Assembly: GCF_014651375.1 (NCBI RefSeq)
Contig: NZ_BMWT01000002.1
Coordinates: 501,477 to 565,476, forward strand
Reading direction: 5' to 3'
DNA: 64,000 bases
From: Tateyamaria omphalii
Lineage (GTDB): Bacteria; Pseudomonadota; Alphaproteobacteria; Rhodobacterales; Rhodobacteraceae
The notes under the pieces are model-generated. The model was given only the letters and a program-made list of their open reading frames with translations. It did not search any database and had not been told where the DNA came from. Below, piece by piece: positions 36,093 to 45,866 of this stretch. The position numbers were made by a program, and so were the translations under genes. Every line of letters begins with the position of its first letter. The stretch's first letter is position 1.

Positions 36093-36791
36093 CTAAGATG
36101 AAGGTGTCATCGCTCCGGCCACAGCCTCGGCCCAAGCGTCATAGATCGCAGGTCCAGGATGAAACCCGTCCCGTGCCATGTCGCTTGGGTCCAAAGGACG
36201 GTCGAATGGCAGGTGAATGACGGCCTCACGCTGCGCGCACAACGCGGACAAGGCCGTGTCGAACCGCAACGCCCGGTCGCCCAAAACGTGTCGCAAAGGC
36301 GAAGGCAACAACGGAAACGCGCCAAGCGGCGGCACGCCTGACGCAACGATGCGACGCGCCTCATGCTTGGTCTGCAATGTATCAAGGATAGCACCATAGG
36401 TCTGGACCCACTGAGCAAGACGCACGCCGTTCTTGACGTCATTCACACCTACTGCAATCACGACTGTCTCAACCCGTGCCGGCGGAAGCAGCTCAAGCGC
36501 CTGAAGCAGCTGACGGCTTGTCCAGCCGGACTTGGCCACAACGGCCCAATTGACGTTGGATGTTTCTGACAAACGCGCCACCAGCCGGCCAGACAATGCG
36601 GTGTCCTGATCTGCCACCCCCACACCTGCGGCCGAGGAATCGCCGGCAATCAAAAGACGGTGTTCTGGCCCTGCCCCGGCAACACCGGTCCGGGGTCCAT
36701 CCGCTTCCGGAAGCCGAACGGCGCGCCATGCAACCCATATCGCTTGCGGTACCAGTATCGGCACAAGAGCCAAAGTCGATAACTTCGCCAT
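36093..36791 (-). CDS. SGNH/GDSL-type hydrolase
   Basis: A 232-residue lipase/esterase-like protein. Block I is LLIAGDSSAAGVGV with the catalytic Ser, Gly is supplied near WTSRQLLQAL, Asn in VIAVGVNDVKNG, and the Asp-His dyad in DGFHPGPAIY. A hydrophobic N-terminus (LSTLALVPILVPQAIWVAW) suggests membrane anchoring or export. The start MAKLSTLALV at 36791 was chosen for this reason. The substrate is unknown. Confidence 0.85.
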   Translation of the reverse strand: MAKLSTLALVPILVPQAIWVAWRAVRLPEADGPRTGVAGAGPEHRLLIAGDSSAAGVGVADQDTALSGRLVARLSETSNVNWAVVAKSGWTSRQLLQALELLPPARVETVVIAVGVNDVKNGVRLAQWVQTYGAILDTLQTKHEARRIVASGVPPLGAFPLLPSPLRHVLGDRALRFDTALSALCAQREAVIHLPFDRPLDPSDMARDGFHPGPAIYDAWAEAVAGAMTPSS

Positions 36792-36864
36792 CAAAAACCC
36801 CGCAGGGTCGGTGGGCGGGCGCCTTTCGGAGGCGCAGCCTTCGAAACAGAGCCGCCCGACGACA

Positions 36865-38286
36865 TCACGCCTGCCGCGCCCGTAAAACTGCACCGGGATT
36901 CATAATCCCATGGGGGTCGAGTGCATCCTTAATGGCGCGCATGGCCGTCAACTTCGCTGGATCACTGTATCGCTCCAGGTCTTCGACTTTCAAACGACCA
37001 ACACCGTGCTCAGCGCTGACCGAACCACCCATTTCATGTACCAACTCATGGACAACCCGTTTGATTTCCGGGCGTTCTGCCTCATGGTCCGCGCGGCTTT
37101 TACCCGGGACCGGAAAGACGTTGTAATGCAGGTTGCCATCACCAACGTGCCCGAAGCAGTTAATGCGGAAGCTGCCAAGCCGGGCAATACCCCGACCACA
37201 TTCGGCAATGAAGTCTGCGAGCGCCCCCAAGGGCACTGAAATGTCGTGCGAACTGACGGACCCAATGCGGCGATTGGCTTCCGGGATGCTCTCCCGGATT
37301 GTCCAGAAGTCGTTTGCCTGCTGCGCACTTTGGGCAATCATGCCGTCTTGTACAAAACCCGCCTTTGACGCCGCCACGAAAATCTCCTCCAACGCCGCGG
37401 TCGGATCTTGACCACGCGAAAGACCCAACTCGATCAACACGGACCATTCCGGTGTCTCTGTCCAAGGGTTGCGGACTTGAGGCAAGGTTTCATTCAGAAA
37501 GGCAAAGCCCTGCGAATGGATCAACTCAAATGCGGAGACGCCCTCCCCGACATGATCTCGCACGAGAGACAGCAAGGACAGCGCAGCCGCCGGAGAAGCG
37601 ACCTGTACCAAGGCCGTTCCCGCCGCCGCAGGGCGTGGTGACAGTTTAAGGGCTGCGGCGGTGATCACACCCAACGTCCCCTCGGCACCGATCAAAAGGT
37701 GCCGCAGATCATAGCCCGTGTTGTCTTTACGCAGACGGCTCAGACCGTGATAAATCTGGCCGCTCGGCAATACGGCCTCAACACCCAAACACAAGTCGCG
37801 CGCATTGCCATAACGCAGCACGCCAGTTCCCCCGGCGTTGGTGCTGAGGTTCCCACCAATCCGCGCCGATCCTTCGGCTGCAAGCGACAACGGGAACAAA
37901 CGGTCCACCCGCTCCGCAGCCTCCTGCACATCAGCCAGAATGACGCCCGCCTCCGCAATCAGCACGTTTTCCTCGGAGTATGTGGCACGGATGGCCGTCA
38001 TTTTCTCAAGTGACAGGATCAAGGGAACAGGTCCATCCTCCACCACCTGACCGCCTACAAGACCTGTACCGCCTCCATACGGCACAACCGGCACACGCAT
38101 GTCCGAGGCCATTGATACCAGTTGGGCCACTTCATCTGTGCTTCGGGGCAAGGCCAGCAATCCAGCCTGACCGACATAACGCCCGCGCGGCTCTTTCAGA
38201 TGCGCTGCATCGGCATCGGCAAAGCGATTTTCGGGCAAGATCGCACGGATCTTATCCGCCCGGTTCGCTGTCAATGAATTCAGCAT
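36865..38286 (-). CDS. FAD-linked oxidase, glycolate/D-lactate dehydrogenase type
   Basis: A 473-residue flavoprotein. The FAD_binding_4 (PCMH) domain is at about 50-220, including VVPYGGGTGLVGGQ and GSARIGGNLSTNAGG. The FAD-oxidase C domain follows, with NCFGHVGDGNLHYNVF and the C-terminal SVSAEHGVGRLK. Family members oxidise D-2-hydroxyacids such as D-lactate, glycolate or 2-hydroxyglutarate. The start MLNSLTANRAD at 38286 has a G-rich ribosome site. It lies 73 bases from the SGNH gene. Confidence 0.9.
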   Translation of the reverse strand: MLNSLTANRADKIRAILPENRFADADAAHLKEPRGRYVGQAGLLALPRSTDEVAQLVSMASDMRVPVVPYGGGTGLVGGQVVEDGPVPLILSLEKMTAIRATYSEENVLIAEAGVILADVQEAAERVDRLFPLSLAAEGSARIGGNLSTNAGGTGVLRYGNARDLCLGVEAVLPSGQIYHGLSRLRKDNTGYDLRHLLIGAEGTLGVITAAALKLSPRPAAAGTALVQVASPAAALSLLSLVRDHVGEGVSAFELIHSQGFAFLNETLPQVRNPWTETPEWSVLIELGLSRGQDPTAALEEIFVAASKAGFVQDGMIAQSAQQANDFWTIRESIPEANRRIGSVSSHDISVPLGALADFIAECGRGIARLGSFRINCFGHVGDGNLHYNVFPVPGKSRADHEAERPEIKRVVHELVHEMGGSVSAEHGVGRLKVEDLERYSDPAKLTAMRAIKDALDPHGIMNPGAVLRARQA

Positions 38287-38354
38287 AAATGCCCCCCGCC
38301 ACTGCCCGTGTTTGGTGCCAGAAACCGGCGACACTCACAACGTGAAAGGCACCA

Positions 38355-39188
38355 TTATTCGCCATCCTCGCGCAGCCATTCGGGACGCAATACCATGATC
38401 GTGGGACGCGCGGGCAACCGATCAATCGACACATCAAGAGACGGACCACCCACGTCAACCACCTGGAATTCGGCGCGCATGCCGGTCAAGAAGGCATCCA
38501 ATGTGAACTCCCCGAACCAGTGCATCGGGATCACGATCGAGGATTTGAGCCGCGAAACGATGCGCATCATCGTTGGCAAATCCACGGTCATGCCGCCATC
38601 AACCGCAGCCATGACAACATCCAGACGTCCGATGGCCGCGTATTGTTCCGCACTGGGTTCGTGATGCAAATGGCCGAGATGCCCGATGCAAAGGCCGGCC
38701 GCCTCGAAAATGAAAATCGAGTTTCCGTTCTCTTCGACCCCGGACCATTGCGAGCGGATGTCAGTCGAGACATTGCGCACAAGCACCTCCCCGAGATCGA
38801 CACGGTGGCTGATGCCTTGGCCAAACTCCTCCCCCCAGCCGGGCAGAACATGGGGAATGGCCGGGTCTGGAAACGCGGTCCAATGCGTTTCATGCGCATG
38901 GTTCATGGTCACAACATCCGGAATCATCGGCACGTTGCCGACAAAGCCAGTGAAATCGGTGACCATGTTCAAACCACCGGCAGTGCGGATCAGGAAAGAC
39001 GCGTGGGCGATATAGTGGATGCGCACCGTTTCGGGGGCAACCTCGACAGTGTAGCTGGCCTGCTGAATGTATCGTGCGCCGTCGATCTGATCCGCCAGGG
39101 CGATACAGTGGCTCGGCGTTCGAACCTCTTGTGCGGCGGCTGTCACGGGCAGGAGCAGCAAAGCGAAAGCAAGGAATAGAAAGCGCAT
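38355..39188 (-). CDS. Exported metallo-beta-lactamase-fold hydrolase
   Basis: A 277-residue protein with a signal peptide (MRFLFLAFALLLLPVTAAAQ). The MBL fold is of the UlaG-like sort: HYIAHASFLIRTAGGLNMVTDF, the metal stretch TMNHAHETHWT, CIGHLGHLHHEP and a late IVIPMHWFGEFTLD. The start MRFLFLAFAL is fixed by the signal peptide. It should act in the periplasm; the substrate is unknown. Confidence 0.82.
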   Translation of the reverse strand: MRFLFLAFALLLLPVTAAAQEVRTPSHCIALADQIDGARYIQQASYTVEVAPETVRIHYIAHASFLIRTAGGLNMVTDFTGFVGNVPMIPDVVTMNHAHETHWTAFPDPAIPHVLPGWGEEFGQGISHRVDLGEVLVRNVSTDIRSQWSGVEENGNSIFIFEAAGLCIGHLGHLHHEPSAEQYAAIGRLDVVMAAVDGGMTVDLPTMMRIVSRLKSSIVIPMHWFGEFTLDAFLTGMRAEFQVVDVGGPSLDVSIDRLPARPTIMVLRPEWLREDGE

Positions 39189-39250
39189 GCCTATCAGGTT
39201 AGTGCGTGCGACGGTTTTTGCAAAACCTTGGAGGCGTTCCGGGTCAGGTT

Positions 39251-39835
39251 TTATCCCGCATCGGTTCGTCCACGCCTGTCCATGCGCAACGCTGCATAAA
39301 GAACATGCGTCCGCCAGCGTCCACCGATCTGAAGATAGCTTTGCGCGACACCTTCGTATTTGAAACCGCACGTCTCGAGCAATCCGCGCGACGCTACGTT
39401 TTCCGGCAGGCAAGCCGCTTCAATCCTACTGAGGTCAAGCCGCGTGAATGCGTGATGCACAACCGCAAGGATCGCCTCGCGCATGTATCCTTGCCGTGCG
39501 TGCGGCGCACCTGTCCAATAGCCAAGGGTTCCGGCCTGAGCAGGGCCGCGTCGGATGTTGTCCAACGTGATTGCGCCCAGAAGTACGTCATCGCCACGTC
39601 GGAACAAAAACAAGGGCATCGCGGTGCCACTGGTCACCGACCGCTGTGCCCAATAGACGCGATTGGTAAACGCCTTGCGGGTCAGGTGATCATTTGCCCA
39701 GCTCGGCTCCCACGGGGTGAGGTGTTCTGCGCTGGTGGCACGCAGCGTGGCCCAGTCCCGAAAGTCGGAATGTGTTGGCGGCCGCAGCGTCATCCGCTCC
39801 GTCTCGATCCGCAATTTCCGCTTGTTCAGGATCAT
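39251..39835 (-). CDS. GNAT N-acetyltransferase, RimJ/RimL type
   Basis: A 194-residue acetyltransferase. It has the typical RLTLRPPTHSDF-like start (TERMTLRPPTHSDFRDW). Motif A is GTLGYWTGAPHARQGYMREAILAVVHHAF, and it ends RIEAACLPENVASRGLLETCGFKYEG. The target may be a protein N-terminus or a small amine. Its ATG overlaps the M16 peptidase stop (TGATG). Confidence 0.85.
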   Translation of the reverse strand: MILNKRKLRIETERMTLRPPTHSDFRDWATLRATSAEHLTPWEPSWANDHLTRKAFTNRVYWAQRSVTSGTAMPLFLFRRGDDVLLGAITLDNIRRGPAQAGTLGYWTGAPHARQGYMREAILAVVHHAFTRLDLSRIEAACLPENVASRGLLETCGFKYEGVAQSYLQIGGRWRTHVLYAALRMDRRGRTDAG

Positions 39836-41097
39836 CAGGCGGCGCGCTGCTCCTGCAGAGCCATGCGTGTTGGTGCTGAATCAATAGGCCCGTAAAGCGC
39901 CAAGGCCATTGGTGCCTGTGTGGCCATGTGTTCAGCAAAGGCGCGCACGTCTGCGACCGTAACGCTGTCGATCAGCGCAACCGTTTCAGTCAATGCTGGC
40001 ACACGGTCCCAAATCTGCACCAGCCTTGCCAGACGTTCCGCGCGGTTCGACGGACTTTCGAGCCCCATCAACAACCCCGCCTTCATCTGGGCACGCGCTC
40101 GGTCAACTTCTGCAGCGGTCATGTCGTCGGCCGCACGCTTGATCTCGTCCACTGTTATCGTGGCAAGGTCAGCAACTTGCTCTGCCGAAGTGCCGGCGTA
40201 AACCGTCGTCATGCCTGTGTCAGCATAGGCCCCCGCCTGCGCGAAGATGGTATAACAAAGACCGCGGCTCTCGCGCACCTCCTGGAACAGGCGGCTGGAC
40301 ATGCCGCCCCCCAAAGCACTGGCGTAGATTTGGGCGGTATAGATTGCGTCGTCCCGATACCCGGGCGACTCAAAAGCCATCGCGAAATGCGCCTGTTCCA
40401 GCGCTTTGATGCGCCGTTCTTCCCCGCCTGCAAAGGTGGCGAGATCCGCAACGCGTTTTGGTCGTGGGCTGAGATGGCCAAACAGCTCCTCGGCCAATCG
40501 TACGATGGCGTCATGATCAACGGCACCAGCGGCGGACAGGATCATCTGTTCCGGGCCATAGTGCTCATCAACGAAGCGGGACAGATCGGCACGTCCAAAG
40601 GACGACACCCGTTCCGAGGGGCCAAGGATCGTACGGCCCAGCGGCTGTTCGGGATAAGCCTGTTCCTGCAACCAGTCAAAGATGACATCGTCCGGCGTAT
40701 CCAGTGCCTGCCCGATCTCTTGCAGGATCACACCGCGCTCGACCTCGATCTCGCTCTGATCAAAAACGGGGTTCAGCAGAATGTCGGCCAGAACATCCAG
40801 GGCTAGCGGCACATCGTTTTCCAGAACGCGGGCGTAATATGCTGTGACTTCGCGGCTTGTATAGGCGTTGATGTAGCCACCCACATCTTCGATGGCCTCG
40901 GCAATCTGCAACGCACTGCGCCGCTTGGTGCCCTTGAACGCCATATGTTCCAGGAAATGGGCAATGCCGTTCTGTTCGGGTGTTTCGTGGCGGGCGCCCG
41001 CGCCCACCCAGATACCAATAGAGGCCGAAGCAAGCCCCGGCATATGTTCAGTGACGATGCGAAAGCCGTTGCTCAGGCGATGGGTCTGCGTGGTCAA
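39835..41097 (-). CDS. M16-family zinc peptidase (processing-peptidase-like)
   Basis: A 420-residue inverzincin. The zinc motif HFLEH is at residues 47-51, with the third ligand Glu expected in the VERGVILQEI stretch. The second half holds the inactive homologous domain with RESRGLCYTIFAQ, as in mitochondrial processing peptidase beta. It begins TTQTHRLSNGFRIVTE with no signal peptide. It sits 21 bases behind thrC, a neighbourhood common in alphaproteobacteria. It is probably a cytoplasmic peptidase. Confidence 0.9.
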   Translation of the reverse strand: MTTQTHRLSNGFRIVTEHMPGLASASIGIWVGAGARHETPEQNGIAHFLEHMAFKGTKRRSALQIAEAIEDVGGYINAYTSREVTAYYARVLENDVPLALDVLADILLNPVFDQSEIEVERGVILQEIGQALDTPDDVIFDWLQEQAYPEQPLGRTILGPSERVSSFGRADLSRFVDEHYGPEQMILSAAGAVDHDAIVRLAEELFGHLSPRPKRVADLATFAGGEERRIKALEQAHFAMAFESPGYRDDAIYTAQIYASALGGGMSSRLFQEVRESRGLCYTIFAQAGAYADTGMTTVYAGTSAEQVADLATITVDEIKRAADDMTAAEVDRARAQMKAGLLMGLESPSNRAERLARLVQIWDRVPALTETVALIDSVTVADVRAFAEHMATQAPMALALYGPIDSAPTRMALQEQRAA

Positions 41098-41118
41098 AGT
41101 CGTCTCGCTGCTCTGTTG

Positions 41119-42507
41119 CTACTGCGCACGGTGATTGATGATATGCGCTTTCAGCGCTTCAAGATCGTTTGGCACACGTGTCAGCCGTTCCGCGCGTTCA
41201 TACAGGTCTGCCATCCTGGGTGGAAGGGGGGGCGTGATCCCTGTTGCTGCCTCGACTGCCGCAGGGAATTTCGCAGGATGTGCGGTGGCAAGCGTGATCA
41301 TGGGCGTACCCATCTGCCGCTCGATATCAGCAACATGCACGCCAACTGCACTGTGTGGGCACAGAAGCTCACCGCTCGCCTTTAGGGAGGTCGTGATCTG
41401 CGCGCTGGTTTCATCCTCGGACACCCGGCCAGAAGCATAATGTTCCTGCAGCACCTGCATTGCGCCTTGGCTGATGTCGAAGCCGCCTGCCTTCAACTCA
41501 TTCATCAATTGCGCGACAGCCGCACCGTCGCGGTCATAAGCGTCAAAAAGCGCGCGTTCGAAATTCGAACTGACCTGTATATCCATGGACGGGCTGATGG
41601 ACGGGATCGTATCGCCCTTGTGGTAGCCCTGCCCGCTCAGACACCGGTGCAGAATGTCGTTCTGGTTTGTTGCAACGACCAGACGCTCAATGGGAAGCCC
41701 CATGCGCTTGGCGATGTAGCCTGCGAAAATGTCGCCAAAGTTGCCTGTTGGAACTGTGAAGCTGACTTTTCGATGCGGTGCACCAAGGGCCACAGCAGCC
41801 GAGAAATAGTATACGACCTGCGCTAGTACACGCGCCCAGTTGATCGAGTTTACACCGGCAAGGCCAACACCATCCCGGAACTCGAAATCGTTGAACATAT
41901 CCTTGAGCCGCGCCTGACAGTCGTCAAAATCACCGTCCAGCGCCAATGCGTGCACGTTGCTTTCTGTTGGCGTCGTCATCTGGCGACGCTGCACTTCGGA
42001 CACACGGCCATGCGGGTACAGGATGAATACGTCAACGTTGTCGAGACCGCGGAATGCCTCGATTGCAGCCGATCCGGTGTCGCCGCTGGTGGCCCCAACG
42101 ATTGTCACGCGTTGCCCGCGCCGCTTCAGCGCTGTCTGGAACAGCTGACCAATCAGCTGCATGGCGAAGTCCTTGAAGGCAAGCGTGGGTCCGTGGAACA
42201 GCTCAAGCAGGAAATGTCCCTGATCCAGTTGCACCATGGGTGCACGCGCCGCATGACCGAACCCTGCGTAAGCGCGGTCAATGCAGGATCGGAATTCTTC
42301 GTCGGTAAAGGTGTCACCCACAAATGGGCGCATGACTGTGTAGGCGATCTCTTCGTAGGGGTGCCCCTCCATCTCGGCAATTGTTGCCGTATCAAGGGTC
42401 GGAATCGTCTCGGGAACGTATAGACCGCCGTCACGGGCAAGGCCCGTCAGCATCGTGTCTTCAAAGGTCAGCACCGGGGCCTGTCCACGGGTCGAGATGT
42501 AGCGCAT
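41119..42507 (-). CDS. thrC: Threonine synthase
   Basis: A 462-residue PLP enzyme. It starts MRYISTRGQAPVLTFEDTML, with the PLP Lys112 in GPTLAFKDFAMQL and the phosphate-site ATSGDTGSAAIEAF. It converts O-phosphohomoserine to threonine. It follows SURF1 by 13 bases and so may be read from the cox operon. lysC, the first enzyme of the pathway, lies about 20 kb away on the same strand. Confidence 0.95.
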   Translation of the reverse strand: MRYISTRGQAPVLTFEDTMLTGLARDGGLYVPETIPTLDTATIAEMEGHPYEEIAYTVMRPFVGDTFTDEEFRSCIDRAYAGFGHAARAPMVQLDQGHFLLELFHGPTLAFKDFAMQLIGQLFQTALKRRGQRVTIVGATSGDTGSAAIEAFRGLDNVDVFILYPHGRVSEVQRRQMTTPTESNVHALALDGDFDDCQARLKDMFNDFEFRDGVGLAGVNSINWARVLAQVVYYFSAAVALGAPHRKVSFTVPTGNFGDIFAGYIAKRMGLPIERLVVATNQNDILHRCLSGQGYHKGDTIPSISPSMDIQVSSNFERALFDAYDRDGAAVAQLMNELKAGGFDISQGAMQVLQEHYASGRVSEDETSAQITTSLKASGELLCPHSAVGVHVADIERQMGTPMITLATAHPAKFPAAVEAATGITPPLPPRMADLYERAERLTRVPNDLEALKAHIINHRAQ

Positions 42508-42520
42508 GGGTTCGTCTTTC

Positions 42521-43195
42521 TCAGCGCGGGCTGCGGTTGGTGCGCAGCACGAAATAGGCAGTCATCAATACCCAGATCGCCGCAAGCGAAAACCAGGTGA
42601 TTGCGTATTGCAGGTGATCGTTCGGAATGCCAGCGGTGTCTACAGGCCAAGGCGTCACGCCGAGGTCAGTTTCCGGCACATCGCGCAGCACAATTAGGAT
42701 GGGCTGTGTATTCAGGGCCGCGGCCAATGCAGGTACATCACGTGCAAACCAAAGGTTTGCTTCAGGGTCAGGTGCGGGTGTGAATTTATCCACTTCATTG
42801 GGCGCATCCAGATTGCCCACAAGCGTAAGGCGCACTTGTGTTACGCTCCGCACTTCACGCCCGTCAACCTGCCAGCCTGTGTCGACAAGCACCGACCCAA
42901 AGCCCTCAACATTAAACGGGCGTATGATGCGATGCACGGCTCCGGTCGTTCTGCGGGATGCCAGCATGCGAATGTGGTCGACTCCGAACTCACCTTCCAC
43001 TTCGACCGGTGCATAGCGCTGAAAGGTGGGTTCCAACGCTTCCTTAAGCGCGATGGGTTCCGCAGAAATCTGCGCTTCGATGCGCGCGAGGAGGTCCTGC
43101 TTCCACGCCAGACGTTGCACCTGCCAGACCCCAAGGCTGATCAGGATGCCCGCCCCCATCAGGCCGAATGTCATCAGAAAGAGAAGGCGACGCAT
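42521..43195 (-). CDS. SURF1-family cytochrome oxidase assembly protein
   Basis: A 224-residue protein with one N-terminal and one C-terminal membrane helix flanking a periplasmic domain. Signature stretches are LISLGVWQVQRLAWK near the start, VDTGWQV in the middle and PNDHLQYAITWFSLAAIW at the end. It helps insert heme a into subunit I. It follows coxC after a hairpin. Confidence 0.93.
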   Translation of the reverse strand: MRRLLFLMTFGLMGAGILISLGVWQVQRLAWKQDLLARIEAQISAEPIALKEALEPTFQRYAPVEVEGEFGVDHIRMLASRRTTGAVHRIIRPFNVEGFGSVLVDTGWQVDGREVRSVTQVRLTLVGNLDAPNEVDKFTPAPDPEANLWFARDVPALAAALNTQPILIVLRDVPETDLGVTPWPVDTAGIPNDHLQYAITWFSLAAIWVLMTAYFVLRTNRSPR

Positions 43196-43222
43196 GCGCG
43201 CGATTGTCCTGTCTGAAAGTGA

Positions 43223-43247
43223 AAAGCGCGCGGAAACCGCGCGCTTT
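43223..43247 (-). terminator. Hairpin between coxC and SURF1
   Basis: An 11-bp stem AAAGCGCGCGG and CCGCGCGCTTT with a 3-base loop lies 24 bases past the coxC stop on the minus strand. A short T run follows. It probably reduces transcription into SURF1, thrC and the genes beyond. Confidence 0.65.
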
Positions 43248-43270
43248 GATCTTGGTGCGGTTAACGCAGT

Positions 43271-44128
43271 TTAGTGGTCAAGGCCGGGCATGACGCCAAC
43301 GCCCCAGATGTAGACAGCGAAGAACAGGAAGAGCCAGACCACATCAACGAAGTGCCAGTACCACGCGGCGGCTTCGAAGCCGATATGCTTCTCGGCCGAG
43401 AAGTGTCCCTTCATCGCGCGCAACAGGCACACGAACAGGAAGATTGTTCCGATGATGACATGCGCGCCGTGGAACCCGGTCGCCATGAAGAAGTTGGAGA
43501 AGAACTTGTCACCGCCAAACTCCCAACCTTGGTAGAGCAGGTATGAGTATTCGTAGGCTTGGAAGAAGGTGAACAGAACGCCGAGCACAACAGCGATGGC
43601 CAATCCATTCACCACGTCCTTGCGCGCGCCACCGTGGACCAGCGCATGGTGTGCCCAGGTCACGGCACAACCGGAAAGCAGCAGGATCAGGGTGTTGATC
43701 AGCGGCAGATGGAACGCGTCCACGTGGTAGATTTCAGGCTGCACATATTCAGTGCCGACATATTCGCTCATCGGGTACATGGCGTTCTTGAAGAACGACC
43801 AGAACCATGCAGCAAAGAACATCACTTCCGACATGATGAACAGGATGAAGCCATAGCGCAGGCCGATGCGGACCACGGGCGTGTGATCCCCCACCTTGCT
43901 TTCTGCGACAACGTCAGTCCACCAACCGAACATGGTGTAAAGGACGGCCACGAAACCGATCAGGAACAGCCACGGGCCGCTCAGTTCGATCGACTTGAAG
44001 AAGATAGTCATGCCGCCGGACATCCAGGCAACCGCGCCAAACAGCATGGTGAAGCCTGACAGCGCGCCGATCAAGGGCCAGGTCGATGGCGCAAGAATGT
44101 GGTAGTCGTGATTTTTTGCGTGGGCCAT
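43271..44128 (-). CDS. coxC: Cytochrome c oxidase subunit III
   Basis: A 285-residue integral membrane protein with seven helices. Typical stretches are [51 protein letters not shown]-like [13 protein letters not shown] and a late [21 protein letters not shown]. It is a core subunit of the aa3 oxidase. It lies 10 bases after ctaG. Confidence 0.97.
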   Translation of the reverse strand: MAHAKNHDYHILAPSTWPLIGALSGFTMLFGAVAWMSGGMTIFFKSIELSGPWLFLIGFVAVLYTMFGWWTDVVAESKVGDHTPVVRIGLRYGFILFIMSEVMFFAAWFWSFFKNAMYPMSEYVGTEYVQPEIYHVDAFHLPLINTLILLLSGCAVTWAHHALVHGGARKDVVNGLAIAVVLGVLFTFFQAYEYSYLLYQGWEFGGDKFFSNFFMATGFHGAHVIIGTIFLFVCLLRAMKGHFSAEKHIGFEAAAWYWHFVDVVWLFLFFAVYIWGVGVMPGLDH

Positions 44129-44138
44129 TGTCCGTCCC

Positions 44139-44717
44139 TCAGTTCAGGTTTGTATCTTCCGCCTGCTCGAGCGCGGCATAGCCTTCGGGCAGGTCGATTT
44201 GGTAAAATGTATAGCTCAACGTGATTGTGTGCACGTATTTTGCATCGCGATCCGTGACGATCTCGGGGTCCACATAGAACGTCACGGGCATCATCACGCG
44301 CTCACCGGGCTGCAACACCTGCTCCTCAAAGCAGAAACAGTCGATTTTAGAGAAAAATCCACCGGCTTCGTAGGGGGCGACGTTGTAACTCGCCGAGCCC
44401 GCGATGGGTTTGTCTGTCGGGTTGTATGCTTCGTAGAAGGCAAGGCCGGTCTCACCGATCCGCAGCTCCATCTCACGCACTTCTGGTGTGAAATGCCATG
44501 GCATATGCCGTTCCAGCGAGGCATCGAAACGTACTTTGATTGTTCGGTCCAGAATGTCGTCGCTGGCAACTTCGGAAACGCCCGGCGTTCCACCAAAGCC
44601 AGTGACCCGGCAGAACCAATCGTAGAATGGGACTGATGCCCAGGCGAGGCCGCCCATGACCAAGACCAAACTAAGCGTCTGGAAAACGGTCTTCTGTGGG
44701 CCAGAGAGGTGGCGCAT
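44139..44717 (-). CDS. ctaG: Cytochrome c oxidase copper chaperone CtaG (Cox11)
   Basis: A 192-residue protein. It has one N-terminal membrane helix with a periplasmic Cys ([13 protein letters not shown]), the copper motif [16 protein letters not shown], and the beta-rich Cox11 fold ending LSYTFYQ. It delivers CuB to subunit I. Its ATG overlaps the stop of the small CoxF-like gene as TAATG. Confidence 0.96.
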   Translation of the reverse strand: MRHLSGPQKTVFQTLSLVLVMGGLAWASVPFYDWFCRVTGFGGTPGVSEVASDDILDRTIKVRFDASLERHMPWHFTPEVREMELRIGETGLAFYEAYNPTDKPIAGSASYNVAPYEAGGFFSKIDCFCFEEQVLQPGERVMMPVTFYVDPEIVTDRDAKYVHTITLSYTFYQIDLPEGYAALEQAEDTNLN

Positions 44718-44878
44718 TACTGTGTCTCCTCTAGACGGGGCAACTCGAACGCGCCGCCCGTGATTTTCACAAAAGTCAGTGCCAGGACCAGAACAACGAA
44801 GCCAACCAGCATCAAGCCAACACCGACGTTGCGCCCTTTGCGGCGCTGGTGAATCTCGTGCTCAGCCTTGATGCTCAC
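44717..44878 (-). CDS. Small single-helix membrane protein of the cox cluster (CoxF-like)
   Basis: A 53-residue protein that I translated from the gap between ctaB and ctaG. It starts at GTG (44878), which overlaps the ctaB stop as GTGA, and ends in TAATG shared with ctaG. The sequence has a polar, basic N-terminus (SIKAEHEIHQRRKGRN), one membrane helix (VGVGLMLVGFVVLVLALTFV) and a short tail ending LEETQ. Overlaps on both sides make it a convincing gene. Its place between ctaB and ctaG matches the small CoxF-type protein of alphaproteobacterial cox clusters; the role in assembly is unproven. Confidence 0.85.
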   Translation of the reverse strand: MSIKAEHEIHQRRKGRNVGVGLMLVGFVVLVLALTFVKITGGAFELPRLEETQ

Positions 44879-45813
44879 GCCCAAATCCCCCACGCAGCGG
44901 GCAACATTGCCTCAAGCAAGATCGCGCCAAAGTGCAGAAAAAGATACAGCAGCGACAGCTTGAAGAACGATTTCTCTACTACATAGCCATCCGCTTCGGC
45001 CTGTGTCTCATCCCGGCGCCAGATATCAAAAGCACCTTTGAGGAACAGAGCATTCAGGATCACAGCAACGGTCAGATAGACTGGACCACCAATGGCCGTG
45101 AATGCAGTGCCGACGGCAAGCGCCACCAACAGCACCGTGTAAACCAGAATGTGCAGGCGCGTCGCCTTGCGCCCGTGCGTCACCGTCAGCATCGGCACAC
45201 CGGCATCGTCGTAGTCCGACTTCATGAACAGCGCTAACGCCCAGAAATGCGGCGGCGTCCACATGAAGATCAGGGCAAACATCAACCATGCCTCGACAGA
45301 CATTGAGCCTGTGGCGATCACCCAACCAATCACCGGAGGAAATGCCCCAGCCGCGCCACCAATCACGATGTTCTGCGGCGTCGACCGTTTCAGCCACATT
45401 GAGTAGATTACAGCGTAGAAGAAGATGGTGAAGGCCAGCAGAGCAGCGGCCAGCAGGTTGGCGCTGAGCGCCAGCATCATCACCGACATGCCCGAAAGGG
45501 CTACACCCAGCACTTTGGCTTCATCCGGAGTGACCTTGCCAGCTGGAATAGGCCGCTTAACGGTCCGCTTCATCACGGCATCAATATCCGCATCCCACCA
45601 CATGTTCAGCGCACCCGAAGCCCCGGCACCAATGGCGACAAACAGGATCGATGCAAACGCGACAACGGGATGCACAGACACAGGGGCCGCCAGCAAACCG
45701 ACAAGCGCCGTAAACACCACAAGTGACATAACGCGCGGCTTGAGCAGCGCGAAATAGTCACCAAGGCTCGCTTCGGCCTCGTGGGTCTGATGTTGGTAGC
45801 TGACGTCCGTCAT
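44875..45813 (-). CDS. ctaB: Heme o synthase (protoheme IX farnesyltransferase)
   Basis: A 312-residue UbiA-type prenyltransferase with about nine helices. The first Asp-rich motif is NMWWDADIDAVMKRTVKRP, and the second loop contains WTPPHFWALALFMKSDYDDAGVPML. It adds the farnesyl chain to heme b on the way to heme a. It follows coxB by 53 bases with a hairpin between. Confidence 0.96.
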   Translation of the reverse strand: MTDVSYQHQTHEAEASLGDYFALLKPRVMSLVVFTALVGLLAAPVSVHPVVAFASILFVAIGAGASGALNMWWDADIDAVMKRTVKRPIPAGKVTPDEAKVLGVALSGMSVMMLALSANLLAAALLAFTIFFYAVIYSMWLKRSTPQNIVIGGAAGAFPPVIGWVIATGSMSVEAWLMFALIFMWTPPHFWALALFMKSDYDDAGVPMLTVTHGRKATRLHILVYTVLLVALAVGTAFTAIGGPVYLTVAVILNALFLKGAFDIWRRDETQAEADGYVVEKSFFKLSLLYLFLHFGAILLEAMLPAAWGIWA

Positions 45814-45839
45814 ATGCGTCTCTGCCTGAAAAACCGTAA

Positions 45840-45858
45840 GGCGGAGGTGCCCTCCGCC
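45840..45858 (-). terminator. Hairpin between coxB and ctaB
   Basis: An 8-bp stem GGCGGAGG and CCTCCGCC with a 3-base loop lies just past the coxB stop on the minus strand, with TTTTT a few bases later. It may reduce read-through, so that subunit II is made in excess over the assembly factors. Confidence 0.55.
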
Positions 45859-45866
45859 CTACCCGA

